Assembly: GCF_021739025.1 (NCBI RefSeq)
Contig: NZ_JAKKOT010000001.1
Span: 62,001 to 126,000, forward strand
Reading direction: 5' to 3'
Source of the DNA: Gordonia liuliyuniae
GTDB lineage: Bacteria > Actinomycetota > Actinomycetes > Mycobacteriales > Mycobacteriaceae
DNA length: 64,000 bases
Made by a program: the position numbers and the translations under genes. The notes beneath the pieces were generated by a model that was not told the DNA's origin, did no database searches, and saw only the letters and a list, made by a program, of their open reading frames with translations. Below are positions 17,749-28,642 of this stretch, piece by piece; positions within the stretch are counted from its first letter, which is position 1, and the number at the start of each line of letters is the position of its first letter.

Positions 17749-19329
17749 TCAGATGATCGAGCCGACGTCGTTCGCGACGATGCGGTCCAGGGCACGCTCG
17801 GCGACAGCGGCAATGGTCATCGACGGATTGCAGGCTCCGGCCGTGCCCGGGATCAGCGCACCGTCGATCACGTAGAGCCCCTTCTGTCCGTGAACGCGTC
17901 CTTCCAGATCGCACACCGCGCCCATCGCGGCGCCGCCGAGCGGGTGCCAGGTGGTGTTGAGCATTCGGTTGGAGTCGGTGAGCATCGACCCCCTCCCGGC
18001 GATCTTGAGTGCTGTCGGATGAATGTGACCCCACTGAATCCGTTGGTCGCCGTCCGCAGGCCAGTGAAGTCGCGCGTCGCCGGTTGACGCGTCGTACCGC
18101 AGGCCGCCGCGAGAGCGGCTGACGCCATAGCCGACCATCATGGTGCTGTGCGCATCCACGCCGAACGACGGAATGGACGCCTGGATGACGGTGTGGGCGG
18201 AGTCCACCTTGTCCCAGTTCAGGCTGCCGTAGACAACGGGGCCACCCTGGACGGCGCCGAAGTCGAGGTTGGGGTTGCTCCACACATAGATGCGGTCGGC
18301 GTTGGTTCCCCATCCGGCGCCGACACCGTCTGGCAGGTCGACGCCGCCCGCGTCCCGCGCGCGGACCAGCAGCCTGGTGGTGTGCACGCTGCCCGCCGAC
18401 ATCACCAGTGTCTTGGTGGTCATCGTCTTGTGCGCGACCGCGTCGCCGTTGTCGTCGGTCTGGGTCACCTGCAGTCGCCACCGCCCGTCCTTCGCACGCG
18501 TCACATCCGACACCTCGTGGAGAGTCGCGACGGTCAGCAGCCCGGTGGCCCGAGCCTGTTTGATGTACGTGACGTCGACGCTGTGCTTCCCGCCGTTGTT
18601 GACGCCGAGCGCACCGGATCCGTCCGTGTACGACGGCCGCATCTTGCCCGCGATCTCGTCGAGCGCGTACTGCCAGTCGATGGGCATCGGGATCTTCGAC
18701 ACCGGCAGACCCGCCTTGCGTGCCTGCGACGCGAACAACCGTGCCGCCTTGTATTCGGGCGTGCGGATCAGCGAGTCCGGTGCCGTCTCCAACCGCAGCA
18801 TCTTCCACACGCGCGGGTAGTAGGTGGCGTGCATCCGCGCCCAGTCGAGTCGTTCTGGCAGGAACTCGTTGAACACGTCCTCCGCCGGCTCCAACGACAT
18901 CCCCTGGTAGAGAAGGCTTCCGCCACCGAGGCAGGCCCCGGTGACCGCCGTCATGTTGTCGCCAACGACCGCGTCAACGAGGCCTGCGTACGGCTCCGGC
19001 GAGAACGGTCGCCCGAATAGCTGCGGTGCGCTCTTGTGCCACAACATGCGTTTGTCGGGGTTCGTGGGACTCGGGAACGTCCGCGCATTGGGTCCGGTCT
19101 TCCATTCGCGGCCGCGCTCGAGGAGCAGGACCGGAACACCCGCCTGTGTCAGTCGCAGCGCGGTGATCGCGCCACCGAAGCCGGAGCCGACCACGATCAC
19201 CCGGTGGTCGGATGCGTGCGTGCGCACCCGACTCGGCGCCGCGCTGGCCCGACCACTGACCGCGAGACCCGCGCCCGCGGTTCCAGCCGCGAGCGTTCCG
19301 GCGAGAAATGTACGACGTGTGATGGTCAT
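17749..19329 (-). CDS. Class I (GMC-type) cholesterol oxidase, exported
   Basis: A 526-residue flavoprotein oxidising 3-beta-hydroxysterols to 3-keto-4-ene steroids and H2O2. The N-terminus ITRRTFLAGTLAAG is a twin-arginine signal with likely cleavage after ASA near residue 31. The FAD motif VGSGFGGAITALRLTQAG follows at about 43. The active-site His is in TTWHPLGGAAMG near 470 and the Asn in GACNPSMTIAAVAER near 505, as in Streptomyces/Rhodococcus cholesterol oxidases. ATG at 19329 is chosen for the Tat signal. A divergent TetR regulator starts 53 bases away and probably controls it. Confidence 0.88.
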   Translation of the reverse strand: MTITRRTFLAGTLAAGTAGAGLAVSGRASAAPSRVRTHASDHRVIVVGSGFGGAITALRLTQAGVPVLLLERGREWKTGPNARTFPSPTNPDKRMLWHKSAPQLFGRPFSPEPYAGLVDAVVGDNMTAVTGACLGGGSLLYQGMSLEPAEDVFNEFLPERLDWARMHATYYPRVWKMLRLETAPDSLIRTPEYKAARLFASQARKAGLPVSKIPMPIDWQYALDEIAGKMRPSYTDGSGALGVNNGGKHSVDVTYIKQARATGLLTVATLHEVSDVTRAKDGRWRLQVTQTDDNGDAVAHKTMTTKTLVMSAGSVHTTRLLVRARDAGGVDLPDGVGAGWGTNADRIYVWSNPNLDFGAVQGGPVVYGSLNWDKVDSAHTVIQASIPSFGVDAHSTMMVGYGVSRSRGGLRYDASTGDARLHWPADGDQRIQWGHIHPTALKIAGRGSMLTDSNRMLNTTWHPLGGAAMGAVCDLEGRVHGQKGLYVIDGALIPGTAGACNPSMTIAAVAERALDRIVANDVGSII

Positions 19330-19345
19330 GCGAGGAAAATGCCTT

Positions 19346-19363
19346 TCAATGAGGGACAATTGA
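19346..19363. promoter_or_regulatory. Candidate TetR operator between cholesterol oxidase and its regulator
   Basis: TCAAT-gagggaca-ATTGA is a perfect 5-8-5 inverted repeat in the middle of the 53-base divergent gap. Its position would let one repressor cover both promoters. Confidence 0.4.
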
Positions 19364-19382
19364 CTGCGATGAGAGCGCGCAA

Positions 19383-20024
19383 GTGAAAAACGATCGGAGC
19401 GCGAAAGCGGACGAGACGCGACTCCGCCTGCTGTCCGCGGCCGAGAAGCTCTTCGCCGAGCGAGGTCTGGACGCGGTATCAAACCGTCAGATCAGCGAAG
19501 CTGCCGGCCAGGCGAACAACTATGCGGTCGGATACCACTTCGGCACGCGCACAGAGCTTCTGAACGCGTTACTGGAGTTGCACGTAGAGATTCTCGATCC
19601 GATCCGGTTGCGGACACTCGACACCATCGGCACCGAACCCGACCTCCGGGATTGGCTGCGGTGCCTCATCGAGCCTCAGTTGAAGTACATCGGCACGCGC
19701 ACCGGACCGAGCTATTTCGGCCAGTTCTGGATGGCGATGGCGACCACGCCGACGACCGCCCCCGTTCTGTACACACAAGCCGCTCTATCGGAGCCCCTGA
19801 TCGCGACCCTGAACGGCATGTACAGCGCCCTGCCTGCCCTGACCGAAGAGGTCGTCCAAGTCCGCAACCTCATGACCCAGAACATCCTGATCACAACGTT
19901 CGCCGACTTCGAACGCAGAAGGAACGAACTCGGCGCCTCCGACTCGACGTCGTGGCAGGGGTTCTCGGACGCGATGGTCGACGGACTCGTCGGACTGTGG
20001 TCCGCACCGACAACGACCAGTTGA
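19383..20024 (+). CDS. TetR-family regulator
   Basis: A 213-residue protein with an N-terminal TetR DNA-binding domain: RLRLLSAAEKLFAERGLDAVSNRQISEAAGQANNYAVGYHFGTRTELLNALL at about 12-62, with the recognition helix around NNYAVGYHF. The C-terminal ligand domain is helical (PDLRDWLRCLIEPQLKY and so on), of the kind annotated as TetR_C in AefR/lipid-type regulators. The start is GTG at 19383. Being divergent from the cholesterol oxidase gene, it most likely responds to a sterol or derived metabolite (inference). Confidence 0.88.
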   Translation: MKNDRSAKADETRLRLLSAAEKLFAERGLDAVSNRQISEAAGQANNYAVGYHFGTRTELLNALLELHVEILDPIRLRTLDTIGTEPDLRDWLRCLIEPQLKYIGTRTGPSYFGQFWMAMATTPTTAPVLYTQAALSEPLIATLNGMYSALPALTEEVVQVRNLMTQNILITTFADFERRRNELGASDSTSWQGFSDAMVDGLVGLWSAPTTTS

Positions 20025-20158
20025 AGTTCGTATGTGATCGCCACCTCCTCTGACTGATCGATCGTGCGGCATCACGCTCGTCAATAATCAGTCACACGAC
20101 TTAAACTGTGAAGCCTTCTGTTCCGTTTGTGATGCAGATCACTACTCATTGGTAACTT

Positions 20159-20208
20159 GTTTCCGGCCCAGGTGTACTTCCCCGATATCTGGTCGACCTG
20201 GCGGAAAC
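20159..20208. terminator. Hairpin downstream of the RNA methyltransferase gene
   Basis: Bases 20159-20173 (gtttccggcccaggt) pair with 20196-20208 (acctggcggaaac), with two bulged bases and a 22-base loop. It lies just beyond the methyltransferase stop at 20214 in the direction of its transcription. The rest of the gap back to 20025 holds nothing I can identify. Confidence 0.5.
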
Positions 20209-20213
20209 CTACG

Positions 20214-20903
20214 TCACCAGGCGGTGTCGAGGTCGGCGTGCGCCGCGATCCATCGGTGCATGACGATCCCGGCGGCCACTCCCGCGTTGATGCTGCGCGT
20301 GGACCCGAACTGGGCGATCGACACGGTCAGCGCCGCCGACTCCTGCGCCAGTTCACTGACGCCGGGGCCTTCCTGGCCGAACAGCAGGACGCAGCGGCGC
20401 GGCAGTTCCACCGTCTCCAGTCGGGATGCGCCCGGGGTGTTGTCGACCGCGACCACCACCAGATCGTGGTCGCGTGCCCACGCGACGAGGCCGTCGACGC
20501 TCTCGTGGTGACGCAGGTGCTGGTACCTGTCGGTGACCATCGCGCCACGACGGTTCCAGCGGCGGCGTCCGACGATGTGGACTTCGGCGGCGAGGAACGC
20601 GTTCGCGGTCCGGACGACGGTGCCGATGTTCGCGTCGTGCGCCCAGTTCTCGATGGCTACGTGGAAGTCGTGGCGTCGAGTGTCCAGATCGGCGATGATC
20701 GCTTCGCGCGAGAAGTATCGGTACTCGTCGACCACGTTCCGGCGGTCGCCGTCGGCTACCAGGACCGGGTCGAGACGAGGATCGTCCGGACGTCGATCGG
20801 GGTGTTCGTCCGCCCACGGCCCGACGCCGACCGTCGGACCGACGCCAGTCGCCCACTCGGTGGGGCCGACCGCGTCCGAGGTCAGCGGATCAGAGTCAGG
20901 CAA
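20214..20903 (-). CDS. SpoU/TrmH-family RNA 2'-O-methyltransferase, Rv0380c-like
   Basis: A 229-residue SAM-dependent RNA methyltransferase of the knotted SPOUT class. All three family motifs are present: WAHDANIGTVVRTANAFLAAEV (motif 1, with conserved N and R), VLLFGQEGPGVSELAQES (motif 2) and GSTRSINAGVAAGIVMHRW (motif 3). It probably methylates a ribose in tRNA or rRNA. No ATG or GTG fits the N-terminus without deep overlap into pyrE; TTG at 20903, overlapping the pyrE stop by 8 bases, is the most economical start. Position next to pyrE matches Rv0380c-Rv0382c. Confidence 0.85.
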   Translation of the reverse strand: MPDSDPLTSDAVGPTEWATGVGPTVGVGPWADEHPDRRPDDPRLDPVLVADGDRRNVVDEYRYFSREAIIADLDTRRHDFHVAIENWAHDANIGTVVRTANAFLAAEVHIVGRRRWNRRGAMVTDRYQHLRHHESVDGLVAWARDHDLVVVAVDNTPGASRLETVELPRRCVLLFGQEGPGVSELAQESAALTVSIAQFGSTRSINAGVAAGIVMHRWIAAHADLDTAW

Positions 20904-21438
20904 GGCCGAGATCGGCCAGGTCGAGCAGCGAACGGTACGGCACGCCGAGCGCTCCGATGACCTCGTCCGCACCGGTCGCGCGGTCGACGACGGTCGCGAC
21001 GCCGACGACTTCCGCGCCCGCCTCGCGCGCGGCCTCGACCGCCTGCGACGGCGAGGCCCCGGTGGTCGAGGTGTCTTCGACGACGAGCACCTTCCGACCG
21101 GTGATGTCCGGGCCTTCGATCCGGCGTTGCATACCGTGCGCCTTGGCGGCCTTGCGGACCACGAACGCGTCGACCGCGGGGCCGTCGGCGTGCATGATCG
21201 ATGTGGCGACGGGGTCGGCTCCGAGTGTGAGGCCGCCGACGGACGTGTAGTCCCAGTCGGCGGTCATCTCGCGCATCAGCTTGCCGATCAGCCGACTGGC
21301 CTCATGGTGCAGAGTGGCTCGGCGCAGGTCGACGTAGTAGTCGGCTTCCTTGCCGGACGACAGCGTCACCTTGCCGTGGACGACGGCCAGTTCGGTGACG
21401 AGTTCGGCCAGGCGTGCGCGGTCAGCAGCGTCCGACAT
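20896..21438 (-). CDS. pyrE: Orotate phosphoribosyltransferase
   Basis: A 180-residue type I phosphoribosyltransferase making OMP from orotate and PRPP in pyrimidine synthesis. The PRPP-binding motif is VLVVEDTSTTGASPSQAVEA near 117-136; the upstream SSGKEADYYVDLR segment near 28 and the flexible-loop region around VRKAAKAHGMQRRIEG are typical. Length matches Rv0382c. The start is ATG at 21438; upstream is an Rv0383c-like membrane protein gene on the same strand 31 bases away, downstream the methyltransferase overlaps. Confidence 0.95.
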   Translation of the reverse strand: MSDAADRARLAELVTELAVVHGKVTLSSGKEADYYVDLRRATLHHEASRLIGKLMREMTADWDYTSVGGLTLGADPVATSIMHADGPAVDAFVVRKAAKAHGMQRRIEGPDITGRKVLVVEDTSTTGASPSQAVEAAREAGAEVVGVATVVDRATGADEVIGALGVPYRSLLDLADLGLA

Positions 21439-21469
21439 CGGTGTCCTTCATCCAGTGCGACGCGGGGCG

Positions 21470-22435
21470 TCAGCGGTTGCGCGGGTCGTTCAGGGGAGGC
21501 AGGTTCGGCGGCGGCACCCGCGGTGTCCGCGGCGCAGGCACCGGACGCGTCGGGTCCGGCGAGTCGAATGCCTCGGTCGGCGGTGCGGGACGGCGGATCG
21601 GCTCCACGCGGGACGGCTCGTCACCGAGCGGAGCGGGCCGGGCGGCCGGACGGGCCGCGGGGCGCGGCGTCTTGTCGAGCAGCGACTCCTGGCCCGGCTC
21701 CGCGGCACGCGCGGCTTCGGCCCGACGTCGACGTTCCTTGTCACGCAGCGACTCGGTCTTCTCGTCCGCGAGTTCTTCACGGATCGGACCGTGCGGGTCA
21801 CGCGGGTCCGGCGAGTCCTGCGGGTCGGTCACGGGCGGCAGCACGCGCAGCAGGTCGGCGAAGCGACGCACCGAGTCGAGTGCGACGTCGAGCCGCTCGG
21901 AGTCGGTGGTGATCGGCATCGACCCGAGGACCCAGTTGCCTTCGTTCCACAGGATCTCGAGGTACGCGGGCGCCTCGGTCGCGAGCGTCACCATGCGGCG
22001 GTCGCAGATGCGACGGGCTGCGTCGAGGTTGCTCGCGAACATGACGCGTGCCCCCATCGCGCCGAGGAGGTCGACGTCGTCTTCGGCGGGCGCCAGGACG
22101 TCTTCGTACCGGAGGTCGACGGTGACCGACGAGGCCGCCGGACGTCGGACGGCGACCACGGTCGCGGTCTCCTCCAGATCGAACACGACCGCTTCGGCGC
22201 CCTCGTAGACGCCGTAGGCCACGTCGCGCGCCTCAACGTGCTCGGGTGCGTCCATGGCGGCACGTTTGAAGACGGTGCGCAGCTTGCTGTCGCTGTCGCG
22301 GAACTTGAAGGAGTGCGTCTCGCCCCACACAGCCCGCTGGTGGTGGACCTGCTCCGACCGGTTCCGGTCGAGCCACAGGAGCACCGCCGCACCGGCCAGT
22401 GCGAGCGCCGCAATCACGAAATAGACAATGGTCAT
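21470..22435 (-). CDS. Membrane-anchored hypothetical protein, Rv0383c-like
   Basis: A 321-residue protein. One N-terminal helix (about 3-22, IVYFVIAALALAGAAVLLWL) is followed by DRNRSEQVHHQRAVWG and a globular domain to about 205 containing CDRRMVTLATEAPAYLEILWNEGNWVLGSMP. The last 110 residues are basic and proline-rich (RPAARPAARPAP, PAPRTPRVPPPNLPPL) and likely disordered. ATG at 22435 is chosen because the helix starts there; the open frame continues upstream antisense to the M20 gene. In M. tuberculosis the corresponding gene lies between pyrE and clpB. Function unknown. Confidence 0.78.
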   Translation of the reverse strand: MTIVYFVIAALALAGAAVLLWLDRNRSEQVHHQRAVWGETHSFKFRDSDSKLRTVFKRAAMDAPEHVEARDVAYGVYEGAEAVVFDLEETATVVAVRRPAASSVTVDLRYEDVLAPAEDDVDLLGAMGARVMFASNLDAARRICDRRMVTLATEAPAYLEILWNEGNWVLGSMPITTDSERLDVALDSVRRFADLLRVLPPVTDPQDSPDPRDPHGPIREELADEKTESLRDKERRRRAEAARAAEPGQESLLDKTPRPAARPAARPAPLGDEPSRVEPIRRPAPPTEAFDSPDPTRPVPAPRTPRVPPPNLPPLNDPRNR

Positions 22436-22502
22436 CAGCGATAGCCTACTATCGAACGCCCCGCGAACCATGCCCGACTCGAACGCCGCCGAAAGGAATC
22501 CG

Positions 22503-23720
22503 ATGACCGTACGACGCGACGAGCGCCTCGACCAACTCCTCGAGACGGTCGATTCCGGCGCAATCGACGCGTTGACCTGCGCTTTGATCGGCGAGCCGAG
22601 TGTCAATCCGGGCGGGACCGAGGAGTCGGCGGTTCGGGTGCTCGCCGACGCATGCCGGGCCGCGGGGTTCGATGTCGACGTCATCGAGGCCGCTCCGGGA
22701 CGTCCGAACCTGTTCGCGACGGCACGCACCGGCGGCACCGGACCGGGGCTGATGTTCCTCGGCCACTCGGACGTCGTCCCGCCGGGACCGGGATGGTCGG
22801 CGGACCCGTTCGTCCCGCGCCGGGCAGGCGACCGGATCATCGGACGCGGCGCGTCGGACATGAAGGGCGGGATCGCCGCTGCGGTCGCCGCGATGTCGGT
22901 GTTGGCGCGGGCAGGCGAGTTCGGAATCGACCTGTCGGGCCCGGTCGGGCTGGTCGTGACAGTCGACGAGGAGGAGCACGGCACCGGCGTCCGTCATCTC
23001 GTCGCGAACCCTGGGCTTCTTCACCGGGCGACCGGCGTCGGCGAGTTCGCCGGCTGCATCGTCGCCGAGCCGACCCGGATGGAGGTGGTCCGCGGATGCC
23101 GCGGGGCGTCGTACTTCGAGATCGAGGTGACCGGCCGCGCCGCACACTCCGGACGCCCCAGCGACGGAGTCAGCGCGATCGACGCGGCGGCCCGCGTCAT
23201 CGACGTGATCCGCGCCGACCAGGCGAGGTTGGCGGCGTCACCGGACGCTCTCCTCGGTTTCGGCACCTGGAACGTCGGAACCATCGAAGGCGGGCAGGGC
23301 ATCTCGGTGGTCGCACCGTCGTGCTCGCTCGGCGTGGACCGCCGTCTGATGCCCGGCGAGGACGTCCACGAGATCGGTGAACGATTGCTCGCCGACATCC
23401 ACGCCGCGGGGATCGTCGTCGACGGGATCGAAGTGCGCGTCACCCCGACGATGTTCTTGCCCGGGTTCGCGACCGACGCGGACCACCGACTCGTGTCGGC
23501 CGCGTCGCGCGCAGCGCTCGACGCTCCCGTCGGCGGGTGGACGGCGGCCTGCGACGGCGGTTTCGTCAGCACCGCGCTCGGCGTCCCGACGGTCGTGCTC
23601 GGCCCCGGCGACATCAACACGCAGGCGCACCAGCCCGACGAGTCCGTCTGCCTGTCGGAGTTGGTGTTCGCCGCACAAAGCTATGTGCGGGCCGCGGTCG
23701 ACCTGCTGTCCGGGAACTAG
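22503..23720 (+). CDS. M20-family metallopeptidase (ArgE/DapE-like)
   Basis: A 405-residue di-zinc hydrolase. Metal-ligand motifs are visible: GHSDVVPPG near 85, GRGASDMKGGIAAAV near 112, catalytic glutamates in VDEEEHGTG near 155, and a central dimerisation domain around RAAHSGRPSDGVSAIDAA near 213; the C-terminal ligand is in GPGDINTQAHQPDE near 380. Substrate (an N-acyl amino acid or succinyl-diaminopimelate-like amide) cannot be fixed. ATG at 22503 has a strong gaaaggaa site; ATG at 22470 is less likely. It is divergent from the Rv0383c-like gene and convergent with the F420/PPOX gene. Confidence 0.87.
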   Translation: MTVRRDERLDQLLETVDSGAIDALTCALIGEPSVNPGGTEESAVRVLADACRAAGFDVDVIEAAPGRPNLFATARTGGTGPGLMFLGHSDVVPPGPGWSADPFVPRRAGDRIIGRGASDMKGGIAAAVAAMSVLARAGEFGIDLSGPVGLVVTVDEEEHGTGVRHLVANPGLLHRATGVGEFAGCIVAEPTRMEVVRGCRGASYFEIEVTGRAAHSGRPSDGVSAIDAAARVIDVIRADQARLAASPDALLGFGTWNVGTIEGGQGISVVAPSCSLGVDRRLMPGEDVHEIGERLLADIHAAGIVVDGIEVRVTPTMFLPGFATDADHRLVSAASRAALDAPVGGWTAACDGGFVSTALGVPTVVLGPGDINTQAHQPDESVCLSELVFAAQSYVRAAVDLLSGN

Positions 23721-23721
23721 T

Positions 23722-24099
23722 TCAGACGACGTCGTGCACGCGGATCTCGACCGTCCCGGCCGCTCCCCGTCGCAGTCTCGAACCGAGGATCGTCAGCCGA
23801 CCGAGGATCCCGTACTTCTTGACGATCAGGTCGGCGGCACGGGTCGCGTCGTCGAACACCGCGCCCACGCCCGCGACTTGGGAGCCGACCGTCTTGCTTC
23901 CGCGAGCGTCACACTTCTGGACGAGCACCCGGTTGTCGCTCCGCAGCCGCTTGACCTTCCACGAGTCGGCAACCGTCCACATGACGAGGTCGGATCCGTC
24001 GCGCACCGCCCACAGCGGCGACGCGACGGCTTCGCCCGTCTTCCGATACGTCGTCAGCATGACGTACTTGGCTTCGGCGATCTCCCCGACGGTGCTCAT
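23722..24099 (-). CDS. PPOX-class flavin/F420-binding split-barrel protein
   Basis: A 125-residue protein of the pyridoxamine-phosphate-oxidase-like split-barrel type. It begins with VGEIAEAKYVMLTTYRKTGEAVASPLWAVRDG and contains DSWKVKRLRSDNRVLVQKCDARGS, the usual order for actinobacterial PPOX-class F420-dependent enzymes. These bind F420 or FMN and reduce various substrates; the substrate here is unknown. ATG at 24099. It lies one base beyond the stop of the convergent M20 gene. Confidence 0.82.
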   Translation of the reverse strand: MSTVGEIAEAKYVMLTTYRKTGEAVASPLWAVRDGSDLVMWTVADSWKVKRLRSDNRVLVQKCDARGSKTVGSQVAGVGAVFDDATRAADLIVKKYGILGRLTILGSRLRRGAAGTVEIRVHDVV

Positions 24100-24125
24100 G
24101 TTCGCAGCGTACCGTGGCCGAGCCG

Positions 24126-24167
24126 CTGACCGGCCCTATCGTGCGCCTGACCGGCCCTGTCGTGCGG
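24126..24167. repeat. Two 21-bp tandem copies upstream of the PPOX gene, at the 3' end of gnd
   Basis: ctgaccggccctatcgtgcgc at 24126-24146 is followed at once by a copy with two changes at 24147-24167. They fill the gap between the gnd stop and the PPOX gene start. No clear hairpin is formed. Confidence 0.75.
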
Positions 24168-24168
24168 C

Positions 24169-25614
24169 TTACGCTTCGATCTCGGTGCGGTCGCCGCTCC
24201 ACAGGGTGTGGAACGAGCCGTCCTTGTCGGTGCGACGGTAGGTGTGGGCGCCGAAGAAGTCGCGCTGGCCCTGGATCAGCGCGGCCGGTAGACGCTCGGC
24301 GCGCAGACCGTCGTAGTAGGCGAGCGACGACGCGAACGCCGGGACGGGGATGCCCATCAGGGTCGCGGTGGAGACGACGCGGCGCCAGCTGTCGACGGCG
24401 TTCTCGACGGCGTCACGGAAGTACGGCGCCAGGAGCAGGCTTGGCAGGTCCGGGTTCTCGGCGTACGCCTCGCGGATGCGGTTGAGGAACTTGGCACGGA
24501 TGATGCAGCCGCCGCGCCAGATCGTAGCGAGGTCGCCCGGCTTGACGTCCCAGCCGTACTCGACGCTGCCCGCCTTGATCTGATCGAAGCCCTGCGCGTA
24601 GGCGACGACCTTCGACGCGTACAGGGCGTTCTTGATGTCGTCGACGAACGCGTCCTTGTCGGTCGGGGCCGCGGCGAGTGCACCCGACGCCAGACCCTGC
24701 GCCTGCTTGCGCTGGTCTCCCGCGCTCGACAGGGCGCGCGCGAAGACGGCCTCGCCGATACCGGTCACCGGGATGCCCAGGTCGAGCGCCGACTTGACCG
24801 TCCACCGGCCGGTGCCCTTCTGACCTGCGGCGTCGACGATCACGTCGACGAGCGGTTTGCCGGTCGCGGCGTCGACCTGTGCGAGGACCTCGGCGGTGAT
24901 CTCGATCAGGTACGAGTCGAGGTCGCCGGTGTTCCATTGGCGGTACACACCCGCGATATCGGCGACCGGTAGGTCGAGGGCCTTGCGCATCAGGTCGTAG
25001 GCTTCGCCGATGAGTTGCATGTCGGCGTACTCGATGCCGTTGTGCACCATCTTGACGAAGTGCCCGGAGCCGTCGGCGCCGATGTGGGTGCAGCACGGTT
25101 CACCGTCGACCTGTGCGGCGATCGACTCGAGCATCGGACCGAGCGACTCATACGATTCTGCGGGTCCGCCCGGCATGATCGACGGGCCGTTGAGTGCCCC
25201 TTCTTCGCCGCCCGAGATGCCCGCACCGACGAAGTTGAGGCCGCGCTCGCTCATCGCCTTCTCGCGACGGATGGTGTCGGTGTACAGCGAGTTGCCGCCG
25301 TCGATGATGATGTCGCCCGGCTCCATCAGGTTCGCGAGGTCTTCGATCACCGAGTCGGTCGCGGCGCCTGCCTGCACCATGATCAACACGCGACGCGGAC
25401 GTTCCAGAGCGGCGACGAACTCGGTCATGGTCTCGGTCCGGACGAACTCGCCGTCGCCGCCGTGCTCGGCGATCAGGGCGTCGGTCTTTCCGATGCTGCG
25501 GTTGTGCAGCGCGACGGTGTAGCCGTTGCGGGCGAAGTTGCGGGCGATGTTCGAGCCCATGACGGCGAGTCCGGTGACTCCGATCTGAGCGCGTGCGGTC
25601 GCTTGGTCAGCCAT
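24169..25614 (-). CDS. gnd: 6-Phosphogluconate dehydrogenase (decarboxylating)
   Basis: A 481-residue enzyme of the oxidative pentose phosphate pathway converting 6-phosphogluconate and NADP+ to ribulose 5-phosphate, CO2 and NADPH. The dinucleotide motif GLAVMGSNIARNFARNG is at about 12-28, the substrate loop GGEEGALNGPSIMPGG near 130, the catalytic Lys/Asn region FVKMVHNGIEYADMQ near 183, and the C-terminal domain ends with YRRTDKDGSFHTLW. Full length for the long (homodimeric) type. ATG at 25614 has ggag at 6-7 bases; ATG at 25626 is possible. Confidence 0.96.
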   Translation of the reverse strand: MADQATARAQIGVTGLAVMGSNIARNFARNGYTVALHNRSIGKTDALIAEHGGDGEFVRTETMTEFVAALERPRRVLIMVQAGAATDSVIEDLANLMEPGDIIIDGGNSLYTDTIRREKAMSERGLNFVGAGISGGEEGALNGPSIMPGGPAESYESLGPMLESIAAQVDGEPCCTHIGADGSGHFVKMVHNGIEYADMQLIGEAYDLMRKALDLPVADIAGVYRQWNTGDLDSYLIEITAEVLAQVDAATGKPLVDVIVDAAGQKGTGRWTVKSALDLGIPVTGIGEAVFARALSSAGDQRKQAQGLASGALAAAPTDKDAFVDDIKNALYASKVVAYAQGFDQIKAGSVEYGWDVKPGDLATIWRGGCIIRAKFLNRIREAYAENPDLPSLLLAPYFRDAVENAVDSWRRVVSTATLMGIPVPAFASSLAYYDGLRAERLPAALIQGQRDFFGAHTYRRTDKDGSFHTLWSGDRTEIEA

Positions 25615-25819
25615 GTGTGTCTCCATCGATAGAAGTCTCGGGTTTCTTCTATCTTGCAATGTCTCCGCAGATCGCGTTGACGCGGCCGCGAACGAGGCCC
25701 TGTGCGGTGCGACACACGGACCGTCAGATCGGCGGATCCGCGGCTCGCAACGGCTCAGCGCTCGAAACCTACACCGTGTGGGGCGAACATCGGTCTATCA
25801 CTCGATGTCCGGCGTGAGC

Positions 25820-25919
25820 GGTGTAGGTTTCGCGGGATCGGTGTAGGTTTCGCGGGATCGGTGTAGGTTTCGCGGGATCGGTGTAGTTTTCGCGGGATCG
25901 GTGTAGTTTTCGCGGGATC
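25820..25919. repeat. Five 20-bp tandem repeats with an upstream inverted copy
   Basis: Five head-to-tail copies of ggtgtaggtttcgcgggatc start at 25820, 25840, 25860, 25880 and 25900; the last two carry one change (gtagttttcg). The first 13 bases occur inverted at 25763-25775 (cgaaacctacacc), so RNA could fold back on any copy. The array fills the 365-base gap between gnd and the clpB terminator; nothing in the gap looks coding. There are no spacers between copies, so this is not a CRISPR array. Confidence 0.92.
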
Positions 25920-25929
25920 ACTGACGCGA

Positions 25930-25963
25930 AAGGTCCCGCTCCCCTTCTCGGGGGCGGGACCTT
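25930..25963 (-). terminator. clpB terminator
   Basis: Bases 25930-25939 (aaggtcccgc) and 25954-25963 (gcgggacctt) form a perfect 10-base stem around a C/G-rich loop. It lies 17 bases after the clpB stop in the direction of clpB transcription. Confidence 0.85.
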
Positions 25964-25979
25964 CGGTCGGTGCGGCGGG

Positions 25980-28532
<2,553 letters not shown>

Positions 28533-28582
28533 TGGGTTGCCTTTCCGTTGATCGGAGCCCGGAACCTGTTTCCGAACCTTAG

Positions 28583-28642
28583 TCTATACGGCTCATGTTT
28601 GCCGTTCGGTTAGTTCAACTCGAACCGGGTTGAGTCTGTTCC
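28583..28642 (-). promoter_or_regulatory. clpB promoter region with SigH-like elements
   Basis: Reading the minus strand, GGAACA (28642-28637) is followed after 17 bases by GTT (28619-28617), the layout of mycobacterial SigH heat/oxidative-stress promoters. The spacer contains an inverted repeat TCAAC-N9-GTTGA (28615-28619 and 28629-28633) that could bind a repressor; it resembles a HAIR box only loosely, with the halves in the wrong order. A TATAGA hexamer (28588-28583) may be a separate vegetative -10. clpB being SigH-controlled is established in M. tuberculosis. Confidence 0.6.

Noticed and set aside
16997..18808. 603-codon minus-strand frame over dedA and cholesterol oxidase
   Set aside because: It runs antisense to dedA and out of frame with the oxidase; no signature.
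25820..25919. CRISPR array
   Set aside because: The 20-base units are directly adjacent without spacers and no cas gene is near.
28615..28633. HspR HAIR box before clpB
   Set aside because: The halves are in inverted order (TCAAC...GTTGA) and too short compared with CTTGAGT-N7-ACTCAAG.
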